Shown piece by piece: positions 1 through 7,825 of a DNA stretch of 55,191 nt. Made by a program: the position numbers and the translations under genes. Origin of the DNA: Candidatus Aegiribacteria sp. (GTDB lineage: Bacteria; Fermentibacterota; Fermentibacteria; Fermentibacterales; JCC-6); contig JAUVEU010000012.1 of the NCBI GenBank assembly GCA_030594645.1, positions 1-55,191 on the forward strand, given 5' to 3'. The number at the start of each line of letters is the position of its first letter. Within the stretch, counting starts at the first letter, position 1. Under the pieces are notes generated by a model. The model did not search any database. It had not been told where the DNA came from and was given only the letters and a program-made list of their open reading frames with translations.

Positions 1-50
1 CTATACGAAGGCTGAGAAGCGTTTCTATGGCCAACTCTGACGAGGGTTAA

Positions 51-389
51 ATGAAGTATCTATTTCTGATTGCTGCAGTTATTTTCCTGGTCTTTGGTTG
101 CGCCAGAGATTCAACCCGTATAATTGATCAGGAAGAAATGAATGAGATGAGAAACGAGCTTGACATCAGAAGATGCGAATCCAGGATGGATTCTCTTGGA
201 TTCGAGATTGAGGGAATGATCTATCATGCATCTCTGACTGATGATGGATACACTACTCTTGAAGAACTCCTTCCCGATTCGATTCCAGGATGTCCTGTTT
301 CGAAACAGCCCTATGTCATTGATGAAACTGAATCCGGTTTTACTATTACATGCCCCGTCGGACATGGTTCTGTTAACGTACTGAAGTAA
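51..389 (+). CDS. small lipoprotein, unknown function
   Basis: Predicted lipoprotein of 112 residues. The N-terminal hydrophobic stretch (residues 3-16) ends in a lipobox-like VFGC with the candidate lipid-bearing Cys at 17, so it is probably exported and anchored in the envelope. The C-terminal half has a CPVSKQPY...TCPVGHG arrangement (two Cys-Pro pairs about 20 residues apart). This resembles a motif seen in some pseudopilin-like and small secreted proteins, where the cysteines may form a disulfide; that link is inference. GAGGG at 41-45 precedes the ATG. No catalytic motif is visible. It stands alone, more than 300 bp upstream of ffh. Confidence 0.7.
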   Translation: MKYLFLIAAVIFLVFGCARDSTRIIDQEEMNEMRNELDIRRCESRMDSLGFEIEGMIYHASLTDDGYTTLEELLPDSIPGCPVSKQPYVIDETESGFTITCPVGHGSVNVLK

Positions 390-723
390 ACTTCCCTCTG
401 TTTGGATTATTCCATTTGTCGAAGTATAGTTGCATGCTCTGTATTGTAGAGTATTTGTGTGTTATTTATCTATATGGTCTAACCCACAAATTTCACCAGC
501 TTTTCTGTAGATTTCTCCAGGAACCACAGGTTTCTGGCTAGGCGGTTAGGTTACGAAGCGTCGCAGAGAGCTGTGGATATGAGGCTTGCGAGTACAGACT
601 CCGCAGTCGTACTTTATAACAGTACGTCGAGGACGGATGTGCGAGCAATAACGAAGTAGACGCGACTTTATGCGTCGCTGAAGTAGAATGCTGGTGAGAT
701 TTGCGGGTTATAGGAGGGCAGAC
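390..723 (+). promoter_or_regulatory. ffh leader region with nested stem-loops (possible structured RNA)
   Basis: Gene-free stretch before ffh. From 558 to 663 the + strand can fold into a rod of nested helices: 558-562 with 659-663 (GCGTC/GACGC), 584-589 with 641-646 (six pairs, one G-U), 600-603 with 634-637 (TCCG/CGGA) and 608-613 with 621-626 (CGTACT/AGTACG) around a 7-base loop. The strand 659-663 can instead pair with 672-676, so the outer helix and the 3' hairpin are mutually exclusive just ahead of the ribosome site at 712-718. This could be a cis-regulatory leader or a small RNA gene. It lacks the SRP RNA GGAA/AGCAG signature, and I match no known family. Confidence 0.4.
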
Positions 724-2040
724 TTGTTCGACAGGTTGACAGACGGTCTCTCAGATGCTTTCAGGAAACTGACAAGCAGAGGCGTCATTAACGAATCCAA
801 CATCAGGGAAGCTATGCGGCTGGTTCGCAGGGCATTGCTGGAAGCTGACGTCAACTTCAAAGTGGCGAAACAGTTTGTCAGTACTGTCAGCGAAAAAGCT
901 CTGGGTGAGAGTATCCTGAAAAGCCTTTCGCCGGGACAGCAGGTAATAAAGGTTGTCAATGAAGAACTGATTGAGCTGCTCGGTTCTGAAAGGACCTCTC
1001 TCGAATTTTCAGGTAAACCTCCAATAGTCTATCTTCTTGTTGGTTTGCAGGGATCGGGGAAAACGACAACAGCAGGCAGACTGGCATACTGGCTCAAGGA
1101 AAAAAAGGGTAAGAGATCTCTTCTGGCAGCATGTGATCTACAGAGACCCGCGGCTATTGAGCAGCTGGAAAAGATCGCAAAGGATTCTGGTGCAGGTTTC
1201 TACGCAAGGAGAGATACGAAGAATCCAGTTGAGGTTCTTCGGGAAGCAATGCATGAAGCACGAATGAACAGTTATGACATAGTCATAGCAGATACCGCAG
1301 GAAGACTGCATGTGAACGATGAACTGATGGAGGAACTGGAGGAAATCAGTGAAGTTGCGAATCCAGCTGAAACATTGCTGGTGCTCGATGGTCTGTCGGG
1401 TCAGGACGCTGTGAACGTTGCTGTTGAATTCCAGGAAAGAATTGGATTTACCGGTTCCGTAATTACAAAGATGGATGGCGACTCACGAGGAGGTGCTGCT
1501 TTATCTTTCAGAGCGGTAACCGGAAAACCCATTAAGTTCATCGGGGTAGGAGAGGGTGTCAGTGGCCTTGAACCGATGGATCCGACTCGAATGGCTGGAA
1601 GGATCCTTGGTATGGGTGATGTGGTCGGTCTTGCGGAAAAAGCTCAGAGCACATGGGACATAAAGGAAGCTGAGAAACTGGAGAAAAAGCTTATCTCCAA
1701 TTCCTTCACGCTTGAGGACTTTGCGGGAGAACTGCGTCGCATAAGAAAGATGGGTTCTCTCGGTGACCTGATGGCTATGCTTCCGAAGAGCATGAAACCC
1801 GCAGGTATGAACCTGGACACTTCTCAATTTACAAAGATGGAAGCCATCATCAGTTCAATGACAAGAAAGGAAAGAACTCATCCGGAGATAATCAACGGAA
1901 ACAGACGAAGGAGAATATCACAGGGCAGCGGTACAAAAGTGAATGATGTAAACAGACTGCTGCGCGAATTTGGATCAATGAAGAAAATGATGAAGCAGAT
2001 GAAATCCGGGAGATTCAAGCTCCCCGGCATAATCCGCTGA
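724..2040 (+). CDS. ffh: signal recognition particle protein Ffh
   Basis: SRP GTPase that binds signal sequences of nascent membrane proteins with SRP RNA and delivers them to FtsY at the membrane. The N domain (about 1-90) is followed by the G domain, with P-loop GLQGSGKTT near residue 107, DTAGR, and TKMDGDSRGGAALS. The C-terminal M domain (from about 315) is methionine-rich with SMTRKERTHPEII. I start it at the TTG at 724: it gives MFDRLTDGL, the usual Ffh N-terminus, and AGGAGGG at 712-718 is ideally spaced. An ATG at 688 is in frame but would add 12 atypical residues. It heads a row of translation genes (rpsP follows 14 bp later), an order common in bacteria. 438 residues, normal length. 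Confidence 0.95.
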   Translation: MFDRLTDGLSDAFRKLTSRGVINESNIREAMRLVRRALLEADVNFKVAKQFVSTVSEKALGESILKSLSPGQQVIKVVNEELIELLGSERTSLEFSGKPPIVYLLVGLQGSGKTTTAGRLAYWLKEKKGKRSLLAACDLQRPAAIEQLEKIAKDSGAGFYARRDTKNPVEVLREAMHEARMNSYDIVIADTAGRLHVNDELMEELEEISEVANPAETLLVLDGLSGQDAVNVAVEFQERIGFTGSVITKMDGDSRGGAALSFRAVTGKPIKFIGVGEGVSGLEPMDPTRMAGRILGMGDVVGLAEKAQSTWDIKEAEKLEKKLISNSFTLEDFAGELRRIRKMGSLGDLMAMLPKSMKPAGMNLDTSQFTKMEAIISSMTRKERTHPEIINGNRRRRISQGSGTKVNDVNRLLREFGSMKKMMKQMKSGRFKLPGIIR

Positions 2041-2054
2041 CCTGGAGGTGAAAC

Positions 2055-2375
2055 TTGGTAGTTATTCGCTTAAAAAGAATCGGATGTAAAGGTCAACCAT
2101 TCTACAGAATTGTAGCCGCTGACAGAAGGAAAGCCACCGATGGCAGATTTCTTGATAGTTTCGGGTACTACGATCCCCTGCGCAAACCAATGGAAGTTAA
2201 AGTAGACGAGGAAAGAGTATTTCACTGGCTGGATAAGGGAGCACAGGTCTCCGATACGGTCAGAAACCTGCTTAAGCGCACAGGCACCTGGAGTAAATGG
2301 TCCAGGCACAACGGCGGTGAAGAAGGCATACCGCTGGAAGTGGTTCTAATAAAAGGGAAGAGCAGAACCTCGTAA
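2055..2375 (+). CDS. rpsP: 30S ribosomal protein S16
   Basis: Small-subunit ribosomal protein needed for 30S assembly. The N-terminus VVIRLKRIGCKGQPFYRIV and the stretch RRKATDGRFLDSFGYYDP are diagnostic for bS16. The start is TTG at 2055, supported by GGAGG at 2044-2048; no ATG gives the conserved N-terminus. The last ~20 residues (about 85 onward) form the variable tail typical of the family. It lies 14 bp after ffh and is followed by khpA, rimM, trmD and rplS, the classic rpsP-rimM-trmD-rplS operon, so co-transcription is very likely. Confidence 0.95.
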   Translation: MVVIRLKRIGCKGQPFYRIVAADRRKATDGRFLDSFGYYDPLRKPMEVKVDEERVFHWLDKGAQVSDTVRNLLKRTGTWSKWSRHNGGEEGIPLEVVLIKGKSRTS

Positions 2376-2429
2376 TGGATAACTGGTGCGATTTACTGTC
2401 TGAATAACCACCTGAACTGGAGGACCCTC

Positions 2430-2660
2430 ATGAAGGAACTTATCGAAATCATGGCCAGAACGCTCGTTGAAGATCCTGAAGCGGTTTCTGTGGAAGAAAC
2501 AATGGAAGAAGACGTAATTGTCTTTGAATTGAGAGTTGCGGAGAGCGATCTCGGAAGAGTAATAGGCCGCGAGGGAAAAATCGCGAAAGCTATGAGACTT
2601 ATCATCAGATCAGCTGCTGCCCGCCTTGAGCAGAAGGCTACAGTAAGAATCATTGACTGA
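2430..2660 (+). CDS. khpA: KH-domain RNA-binding protein KhpA
   Basis: Small single-KH-domain RNA-binding protein of 76 residues. The RVIGREGKIAKAMR segment carries the GxxG loop (GREG) that contacts RNA. Family members lie between rpsP and rimM in many bacteria, and in Firmicutes KhpA pairs with KhpB/Jag to control RNAs for cell division and envelope growth. Whether it has a partner here cannot be seen. GGAGG precedes the ATG by about 7 bases. Its stop codon overlaps the start of rimM, so the two are likely translationally coupled. Confidence 0.9.
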   Translation: MKELIEIMARTLVEDPEAVSVEETMEEDVIVFELRVAESDLGRVIGREGKIAKAMRLIIRSAAARLEQKATVRIID

Positions 2661-3186
2661 TATTTCGGTGATAGCTCCCGGTGATATTGTATATCTCGGG
2701 TATGTGGAGAAACCTCATGGATTAAAGGGAGGATTCTCAGTTCGTGTTTTCTCCGGGATCGGTCATGCGGTTATTCCTCCGGGAACAGGAATCATTCTGG
2801 AAGAGAGCACATCCATGACTGTATCCCGCTGTACTGTCAGGGGTGACTCCAGGATTAATCTCACGCTGAAGGAGATTCGTAACAGGGAGGACGCAGACAG
2901 ATACAAAGGCTGCTCGATCTTCATAAGGCGGGATGAAGCGGAGAAAATGCTGGAATTCTTCCCTCTTTACGGTTTTATTGGCATGGAGATTAAATCAGAG
3001 GGGAAAACGTTTCCAGTTGTGGATATTGAACCATCAGAATCCAATCCGCTTCTTCTTGTTGAGGATGCGGAAACAGAATTTCATGTACCGCTTGCGCTGG
3101 TCCTGAATGAGGGAAATATCAGATGGAAGGATAAGATCATAGAACTTGTGCTTCCAGTTGGTCTGAATGAACTGTCTCCGCGATGA
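2653..3186 (+). CDS. rimM: ribosome maturation factor RimM
   Basis: 16S rRNA processing and 30S assembly factor that binds ribosomal protein S19. The N-terminal RimM domain begins with VYLGYVEKPHGLKGGFSVRVF, matching the family's GxIxkpHGlkGevkV signature. The C-terminal PRC-barrel-like part contains the FPLYGFIGMEIKSEGK and PLALVLNEGNI stretches. The start is uncertain: TTG at 2653 overlaps the khpA stop, and GTG at 2668 is an in-frame alternative that would still keep the whole domain. 177 residues is typical. The stop overlaps the region where trmD begins. Confidence 0.9.
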   Translation: MTDISVIAPGDIVYLGYVEKPHGLKGGFSVRVFSGIGHAVIPPGTGIILEESTSMTVSRCTVRGDSRINLTLKEIRNREDADRYKGCSIFIRRDEAEKMLEFFPLYGFIGMEIKSEGKTFPVVDIEPSESNPLLLVEDAETEFHVPLALVLNEGNIRWKDKIIELVLPVGLNELSPR

Positions 3187-3200
3187 ATGGAGTCTCCAGC

Positions 3201-3953
3201 ATGAAAACAGCTGTAGCAACGCTGTTTCCAGATCTGCTTATTCCATTCACGGAACATGGAATAATTGGAAAAGCGATTGAAACCGGCAGAGTTGAACTGA
3301 CGGTTCTTGATATACGGAAAAAGGCTGTAGACAGCCGAGGTTCAGTTGACGATTATCAGTTCGGGGGTGGCGCAGGAATGCTGCTCAGACCCGAACCGCT
3401 GTTTGAAACACTTGAGGAGATACCCTGGAGAGAGGGTGCCAGGACAATATTCATGACTCCTCAGGGAAGAAAACTGGATCATGATCTGGCGCGAGAGTTA
3501 GCTGAGTGCGGGAAATTGATAGTATTCTGTGGCAGATATGGCGGAATTGATCAAAGATTCAGAGAATACGCTGTTACAGATGAGATCAGTATTGGCGATG
3601 CTGTGGTTTCCGGCGGCGAGATTCCTGCCATGTTTCTTATGGAAGCTGTTTTCAGATGGCTTCCGGGGGTGCTTGGTCGAATGGAATCCGCGCAATCGGA
3701 CAGTTTTGCGACGGGATTGCTTGATTATCCCAGGTATACCCGACCTGCTGAATACAGGGGCATGAAAGTTCCCGATATTCTGATTTCTGGTAATCATGCT
3801 GAGATAGAGAAGTGGAGATTCAAGAAAGCACTGGAGCTTACCGGCAAGCAGCGTCCTGACCTGCTTGACTCGGAAAGCCGGGACTGTGTAAAAGAACGAT
3901 TTGTTCAGGCGATAAGACTGGCAGATCGACAGAAGGAGCAGAAAAATGGATGA
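3201..3953 (+). CDS. trmD: tRNA (guanine-N1)-methyltransferase TrmD
   Basis: Methylates G37 of tRNAs next to the anticodon using S-adenosylmethionine, preventing +1 frameshifting. SPOUT-class knotted fold: the [12 protein letters not shown] segment and [23 protein letters not shown] form the SAM-binding deep knot, and the N-terminus [13 protein letters not shown] is typical. I start it at the ATG at 3201, preceded by GGAG at 3189-3192. An in-frame ATG at 3183 overlaps the rimM stop and would add six unconserved residues. 250 residues, normal length. Its end overlaps the rplS start by 8 bp. Confidence 0.95.
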   Translation: MKTAVATLFPDLLIPFTEHGIIGKAIETGRVELTVLDIRKKAVDSRGSVDDYQFGGGAGMLLRPEPLFETLEEIPWREGARTIFMTPQGRKLDHDLARELAECGKLIVFCGRYGGIDQRFREYAVTDEISIGDAVVSGGEIPAMFLMEAVFRWLPGVLGRMESAQSDSFATGLLDYPRYTRPAEYRGMKVPDILISGNHAEIEKWRFKKALELTGKQRPDLLDSESRDCVKERFVQAIRLADRQKEQKNG

Positions 3954-4314
3954 TATTATCCGGAGTGTTGAAGCATCACATATCAAAGAAAGTCTGCCGG
4001 AATTTAAACCGGGGGATACAGTCAAAGTGCACTTCCAGGTTGTGGAAGGTAACAAAGTTCGTGTACAGGTTTTCCAGGGTGTTGTAATATCCCGCAGAGG
4101 CGGAGGAACATCTGAATCCTTTACAGTAAGGAAAATTTCGGGCGGAGTGAGCGTCGAAAGAATATTCCCTCTGAACACTCCTCTCATTGAGCGGATTGAA
4201 GTGACCAGGGTCGGTAAAGTGCGCAGAGCGAAGCTTTTTTACCTTCGAGACAAGACGGGTAAATCAGCCAGGATAAAAGAGAAGAAGACATACGGTTCCA
4301 GGAAGAAATCCTGA
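3946..4314 (+). CDS. rplS: 50S ribosomal protein L19
   Basis: Large-subunit ribosomal protein at the subunit interface. The segments [30 protein letters not shown] and [19 protein letters not shown] are diagnostic for bL19. 122 residues, with a basic C-terminal tail as usual. The ATG overlaps the end of trmD by 8 bp and is preceded by AAGGAG. The next coding region, rnhB, may begin across its stop codon. Confidence 0.96.
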   Translation: MDDIIRSVEASHIKESLPEFKPGDTVKVHFQVVEGNKVRVQVFQGVVISRRGGGTSESFTVRKISGGVSVERIFPLNTPLIERIEVTRVGKVRRAKLFYLRDKTGKSARIKEKKTYGSRKKS

Positions 4315-4376
4315 CCCATACTCCTTTATTCGAGTTCGACGGAAGTTACCGGCTGGATTACCCTGTTCTGATAGGG

Positions 4377-4940
4377 ATGGACGAAGCCGGTCGGGGTCCT
4401 CTTGCCGGGCCCCTTGTGGCTGCAGCCGTATCTCTCCCACCGGATGCGTATCTGCATGGAGTAACTGACAGCAAGAAACTGTCCGATAAAAAGCGCAGGA
4501 CTCTATTCCCTTTGATCATCAGGAATGCAATCGGATATTCCACTGGAATCGTAGAGCATTCAGAAATTGATAAAGCGGGAATGACAGAATCTGTCCGTCT
4601 GGCCTTTTTCAGAGCGGCTCAGGCTATTGATATACAGGACGCGCTCTACCTTGTGGACGGCCTGCCGATAAGGAATCTTAATCTGCAATCCAGATTTATC
4701 ATAAAAGGCGACTCAAAGAGCCTGTCCATAGCTGCCGCCAGTATAATCGCTAAAGTAACCAGAGATGACATAATGATCAGAGCCGACAGAGAATTTCCGG
4801 GGTACGGTTTTGCGTCCAACAAGGGGTATGGATCAAGACAGCATATGGAGGCCATTGAGAAACTCGGTCCGTCCCCGATTCACAGAATGTCTTTTGCCCC
4901 TATGAAATATGAGAAACAGATTCGGATGCATTTTGAGTGA
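4377..4940 (+). CDS. rnhB: ribonuclease HII (true start may lie upstream)
   Basis: Cuts RNA in RNA-DNA hybrids and removes misincorporated ribonucleotides. The catalytic Asp and Glu are in MDEAGRGPLAGP at the start; the further acidic residues appear in LVDGLPI and near SIIAKVTRD. The conserved KGYGSRQHMEAI and HRMSFAP segments follow. Starting at the only nearby ATG (4377) leaves the DEAGRG motif at residue 2, cutting off the first beta strand. The same frame is open upstream back into rplS and encodes ...TPLFEFDGSYRLDYPVLIG, which looks like a genuine RNase HII N-terminus. The best upstream start is CTG at 4311, overlapping the rplS stop, with AGGAAG at 4300-4305. Confidence 0.9.
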   Translation: MDEAGRGPLAGPLVAAAVSLPPDAYLHGVTDSKKLSDKKRRTLFPLIIRNAIGYSTGIVEHSEIDKAGMTESVRLAFFRAAQAIDIQDALYLVDGLPIRNLNLQSRFIIKGDSKSLSIAAASIIAKVTRDDIMIRADREFPGYGFASNKGYGSRQHMEAIEKLGPSPIHRMSFAPMKYEKQIRMHFE

Positions 4941-5292
4941 AATTTCCAGGAAAGCCGAGGGGTTTGCCTGTGAATGGTTACAGGCACGTGGATGGACTGT
5001 AGTCGCCCGTAATTACCGGACCCGCAGAGCTGAAATTGATATCATCGCGAGAAACAACGGAATTCTTGCTTTTGTTGAAGTGAAATTCGCCAGTGATGGA
5101 AGCAAAACAATGCCGCTAGAGAAGATCGATTTGAAAAAGCAGGCCAGGATAATCCACGCAGCCGCATTCTACCTTGTAAAACACGATCCTCAGGATCAGA
5201 TCAGATTCGATGTTGCCGTAGTTCGCGGTTCACTTTCCGAATTCAGGATGGCCACCTACCTCGAGGACGCTTTCCGTCCCGAATCCATGTAG
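4933..5292 (+). CDS. UPF0102 (YraN) family endonuclease-like protein
   Basis: YraN/UPF0102 family: small Holliday-junction-resolvase-like nuclease fold of uncertain physiological role, usually next to rnhB as here. The restriction-endonuclease core is visible in RTRRAEIDIIARNNGILAFVEVKF (E...D...ExK catalytic pattern). I start it at TTG 4933, which gives LSEISRKAEGFACEWLQARGW, typical for the family, and overlaps the rnhB stop. An in-frame ATG at 4909 is also possible but lies deeper inside rnhB. 119 residues from 4933. It closes the translation/genome-maintenance block; the next gene is on the opposite strand. Confidence 0.85.
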   Translation: MSEISRKAEGFACEWLQARGWTVVARNYRTRRAEIDIIARNNGILAFVEVKFASDGSKTMPLEKIDLKKQARIIHAAAFYLVKHDPQDQIRFDVAVVRGSLSEFRMATYLEDAFRPESM

Positions 5293-5333
5293 TGACTTGT
5301 ATATGAGTCCGTGGTTTTTCTACAATTCCGGAT

Positions 5334-5585
5334 TCATCCGGAAAAATAGAACGCTATTCTCTCCCTGGTTTTTTTGTCCATGTCATTTCCGTAGAACCTC
5401 AGAAACAATTCTTTTCTTAGATCACAAAGCGGGATATCACCGTTCTTCTGCATAATCGAGGATCGGACTATTGCTTTGGCGAAAGTAAACATTGAACATC
5501 CAATTATTAACCGTTCCTCAGAAGACTTTTTCATCATCAATGCCCTTGTCTTCGATTCGATAACCGGATCTGTATCAATCATCAA
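5334..5585 (-). CDS. small conserved protein paired with nucleotidyltransferase gene
   Basis: 83-residue protein without a named function. The segment MMKKSSEERLIIGCSMFTFAKAIVRSSI followed by LRKELFLRFYGND resembles a family of small ORFs found directly downstream of nucleotidyltransferase (MNT-type) genes, from memory and unverified. It overlaps the upstream gene by 11 bp, so the pair is translationally coupled and probably acts together, perhaps as a toxin-antitoxin-like or defence unit. It appears intact, unlike its partner. Confidence 0.6.
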   Translation of the reverse strand: MMIDTDPVIESKTRALMMKKSSEERLIIGCSMFTFAKAIVRSSIMQKNGDIPLCDLRKELFLRFYGNDMDKKTRERIAFYFSG

Positions 5586-5802
5586 TTGCCTTCCTGTAAA
5601 TATCCTGCAGACCCATTTCTGCTACCCATCTGTCTATGTAAGCAATATCATTTTCCTGGAACTCAATAACTATATCTATATCTCGCGTCATTCTTGGAAA
5701 AGCGTAATAATTCATAGCGACAGATCCGGTGATCATGTATGCGATACCAGCATCATGTAGATCATGCGTTACAGTTTTCAGAACTTCTAACTCTTCATTC
5801 AT
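5575..5802 (-). pseudogene. nucleotidyltransferase, internally deleted
   Basis: 75-residue frame that starts like an MNT-type nucleotidyltransferase: the GS of MITGSVAMNYY (26-27) and the metal-binding MTRDIDIVIE (D41, D43) are intact. Straight after residue ~50 it continues with AYIDRWVAEMGLQDIYRKA, which resembles the extreme C-terminus of the same family. Family members are usually about 150-190 residues, so roughly 80-110 central residues, including the third acidic residue and substrate-facing strands, seem to be missing in frame. The reading frame stays open, so this is either a remnant or a miniature derivative. The partner gene overlaps its 3' end. Confidence 0.6.
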
Positions 5803-6206
5803 GCGATTTTCTTTGCTGTGTGTAACTGAATTCGCATTCTATACACGATTGACTCATATTGATCAAACTACCGTTAAGAGAATATCCCGGACGAGTGCAG
5901 ATGTCAATTAACTAATAGGTAACTTTATCATTCAGCTTCTTCCTTAATTAAGAACATCGTGCAGTTTCCCGCTGAATCCCATACTTCCAGTTGCCAGAAT
6001 TGAATATACCCACATTTAACAAGGTTCAACCTTTATCGGAAACCATAAAGTCAGAGTTATTGCACTTGACAACATATCACTTAATGGATTAGTCTCCTTC
6101 TATAATGCTGCAAACACAATCAGAAAAAGGAGGTGCTTAATTTCAGAAAAGATATCTTTAGGAATGGTCTTTTTCGGAAATCAGCAAGCGAAAGGATGAT
6201 GGTAAA
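5803..6206. other. gene-free region between divergent genes
   Basis: About 400 bp, AT-rich and without a convincing reading frame. A TATAAT hexamer at 6101-6106 and a TTGACA at 6066-6071 lie on the + strand, but they are 29 bp apart, too far for one sigma-70 promoter. Either could belong to another pairing for the lipoprotein gene at 6207. I see no repeat or RNA structure. Confidence 0.4.
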
Positions 6207-6683
6207 ATGAAACCTGTCTTAATAAAGTGTGTTCCTGTTCTTCTGGTCCTGTTCATGATGATTGGTTGTGATGATCCAAATGAATCGGGAATAGAGGATT
6301 GTAAGGATTTCAAAGATGCAACCGTGACTTATTCCGGCGTTAATCTGAATACTGAAGTTGAGTTCTACGATGATATGTGCCTGAGCGAATTTTACTATTA
6401 CTTCAATACAGATACAGATCCGGAGGCGGATTTTCTGGTTCGCTGCCATTCGACAGAATTTACCGTTTCAAAGGAATCGGCAACTTCACCCGGTCTGTAC
6501 GATGATTTAAAGTTCACAGGCATTCCGGTTATCACTGGTGTGTACTATCGGCTGGAATTTCCTTTCATTGTTCTGGAAAGTATGCCTACGGTTGCTCCGG
6601 TTACACTGGGTTACTGGTTCTATGCGATGGACGGCGAAGACAGAATGCCCGATGAGGGCAGGGAGACTATAACAGTTCCTTAG
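6207..6683 (+). CDS. lipoprotein, unknown function
   Basis: 158-residue predicted lipoprotein: hydrophobic residues 8-19 end in the lipobox MMIGC with Cys21. The rest is acidic, with a cysteine pair around CKDFKD...DMCLSEF and another Cys in LVRCHSTEF, and looks beta-rich. I recognise no domain. The ATG follows an AGGATGATGG stretch. It lies 70 bp ahead of the GHL10-like gene on the same strand and may share its transcript. Probably an envelope protein specific to this lineage. Confidence 0.65.
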   Translation: MKPVLIKCVPVLLVLFMMIGCDDPNESGIEDCKDFKDATVTYSGVNLNTEVEFYDDMCLSEFYYYFNTDTDPEADFLVRCHSTEFTVSKESATSPGLYDDLKFTGIPVITGVYYRLEFPFIVLESMPTVAPVTLGYWFYAMDGEDRMPDEGRETITVP

Positions 6684-6752
6684 TACGCATATTTTACCTT
6701 AGTAAGTTGTTCGAAGCCGGAATTGAACATATCTTACAGCCCGGAGGTACAT

Positions 6753-7757
6753 ATGCATTTCCTTTCTCTCTTCACTACGGTCCTGTGTTCAATTACAGGC
6801 GTCTGGAGCGCCTGGCAATACAATAATGGGAATTGGGATGAGATCGCCCGGCTCTTGTCCTTGAACGGCTACGACACGGTCTTCTACTGTGCCGCCTATG
6901 GGCCGGAAACGGATACGGAAGGTCTTCAGGAATGTCTTGACGCCTGCACCCCCCTTGGGATCGATGTTCATGCATGGGTTGTTCTGTGGAAAACAGGCAA
7001 GTGTTCGGTGGAGGATCAGAATCGATTCGAGCTGGAAGGAAGATTTCAGATCTCAAGTGATGGAACGGTAGAGAACTGGCTCTGTCCTACCGATCCTCAG
7101 AATGTCAATGATATGGCGCAGTTATGTCTCGGGCTGGCAGAAGAGTATCCTGTTGCCGGAATACATCTCGACTATATAAGGTTTTCAACCAACCGTGTCT
7201 GTTTCTGCGACGGATGCCGTGAACGTTTCCGCAGGGATGCCGGAATCCGTTCTATTGACTGGCCGGCATATTGCGTCAGCGGCGGGAGACTGCACGACAG
7301 TTTCATGGAGTGGCGTGCTTCAATGATAACCGATGTTGTGCAGGCTGTGAGGGATTCCCTCTCCCGAATCAACAGGATCGTACTGCTTTCCGTGGCCGGT
7401 ACACCCCGCGAACAGGAGATGCGGTATTTCAGCCAGCCGTGGGATGTTTGGCTTCGCAGCGGCATTGTGGACTTTGTGGTTCCGATGAACTACACTGAAT
7501 CCGACTCGGAGTTTGTGTACTGGGGCGAACAGCAATTGGAAATGGCTGAAGGGAGACCGCTCAGCTGTGGAATAGGTCCATTCTCGACCCGTTCAACTCT
7601 CACACTATCGGAGACTGAAGACCAGGCGGCTTTATCGGAGGAGATGGGATTTGATGGATGGGTCATATTTCATCTATCAGATGTTTTCATTGAGAGACTG
7701 CGCGAAACCGCTCAATCGCGGGGTTGCAGACCGCATCCGATCCGATCCCGACAATAA
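6753..7757 (+). CDS. secreted glycoside-hydrolase-like (GHL10/YngK type) protein
   Basis: Predicted secreted TIM-barrel protein resembling the glycosyl-hydrolase-like 10 (DUF187/YngK) family. After a short signal peptide (MHFLSLFTTVLCSITGVWSA) come a strand with GIDVHAWVVLW, the family-like GIHLDYIRFS (candidate acidic catalytic residue in HLDYIR), and later DFVVPMNYTE and GWVIFHLSD, which fit successive barrel strands. A CFCDGCRERF cluster just after the LDYIRF motif may bind a metal or form disulfides. The start is ATG 6753 because GGAGG sits at 6743-6747; an in-frame ATG at 6723 lacks this. The substrate is unknown; family members are thought to act on polysaccharide or cell-wall glycans. 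Confidence 0.7.
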   Translation: MHFLSLFTTVLCSITGVWSAWQYNNGNWDEIARLLSLNGYDTVFYCAAYGPETDTEGLQECLDACTPLGIDVHAWVVLWKTGKCSVEDQNRFELEGRFQISSDGTVENWLCPTDPQNVNDMAQLCLGLAEEYPVAGIHLDYIRFSTNRVCFCDGCRERFRRDAGIRSIDWPAYCVSGGRLHDSFMEWRASMITDVVQAVRDSLSRINRIVLLSVAGTPREQEMRYFSQPWDVWLRSGIVDFVVPMNYTESDSEFVYWGEQQLEMAEGRPLSCGIGPFSTRSTLTLSETEDQAALSEEMGFDGWVIFHLSDVFIERLRETAQSRGCRPHPIRSRQ

Positions 7758-7825
7758 CTGCCCCTTGAAAGTTGCTTAATTAATGCGTACACTCTAAGAA
7801 GAAGCGCATTTTCGGGGGGTGTTTA

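Noticed and set aside
1-50. Tail of an upstream gene at the window start
   Set aside because: Two frames reach stops at 40 and 50; neither has enough length to identify a product, so no feature is claimed.
540-700. Possible rRNA or SRP RNA fragment in the ffh leader
   Set aside because: The TTTATGCGTC stretch recalls 23S rRNA helices, but no sustained match to rRNA and no SRP GGAA/AGCAG signature was found, so I call it only a structured leader.
3498-4187. Long minus-strand reading frame (229 codons) opposite trmD/rplS
   Set aside because: It lies antisense to two well-conserved genes, has no family resemblance and no ribosome site; shadow frame.
6066-6106. TTGACA/TATAAT as a promoter for the 6207 lipoprotein
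   Set aside because: Spacing is 29 bp, too long for a sigma-70 promoter.
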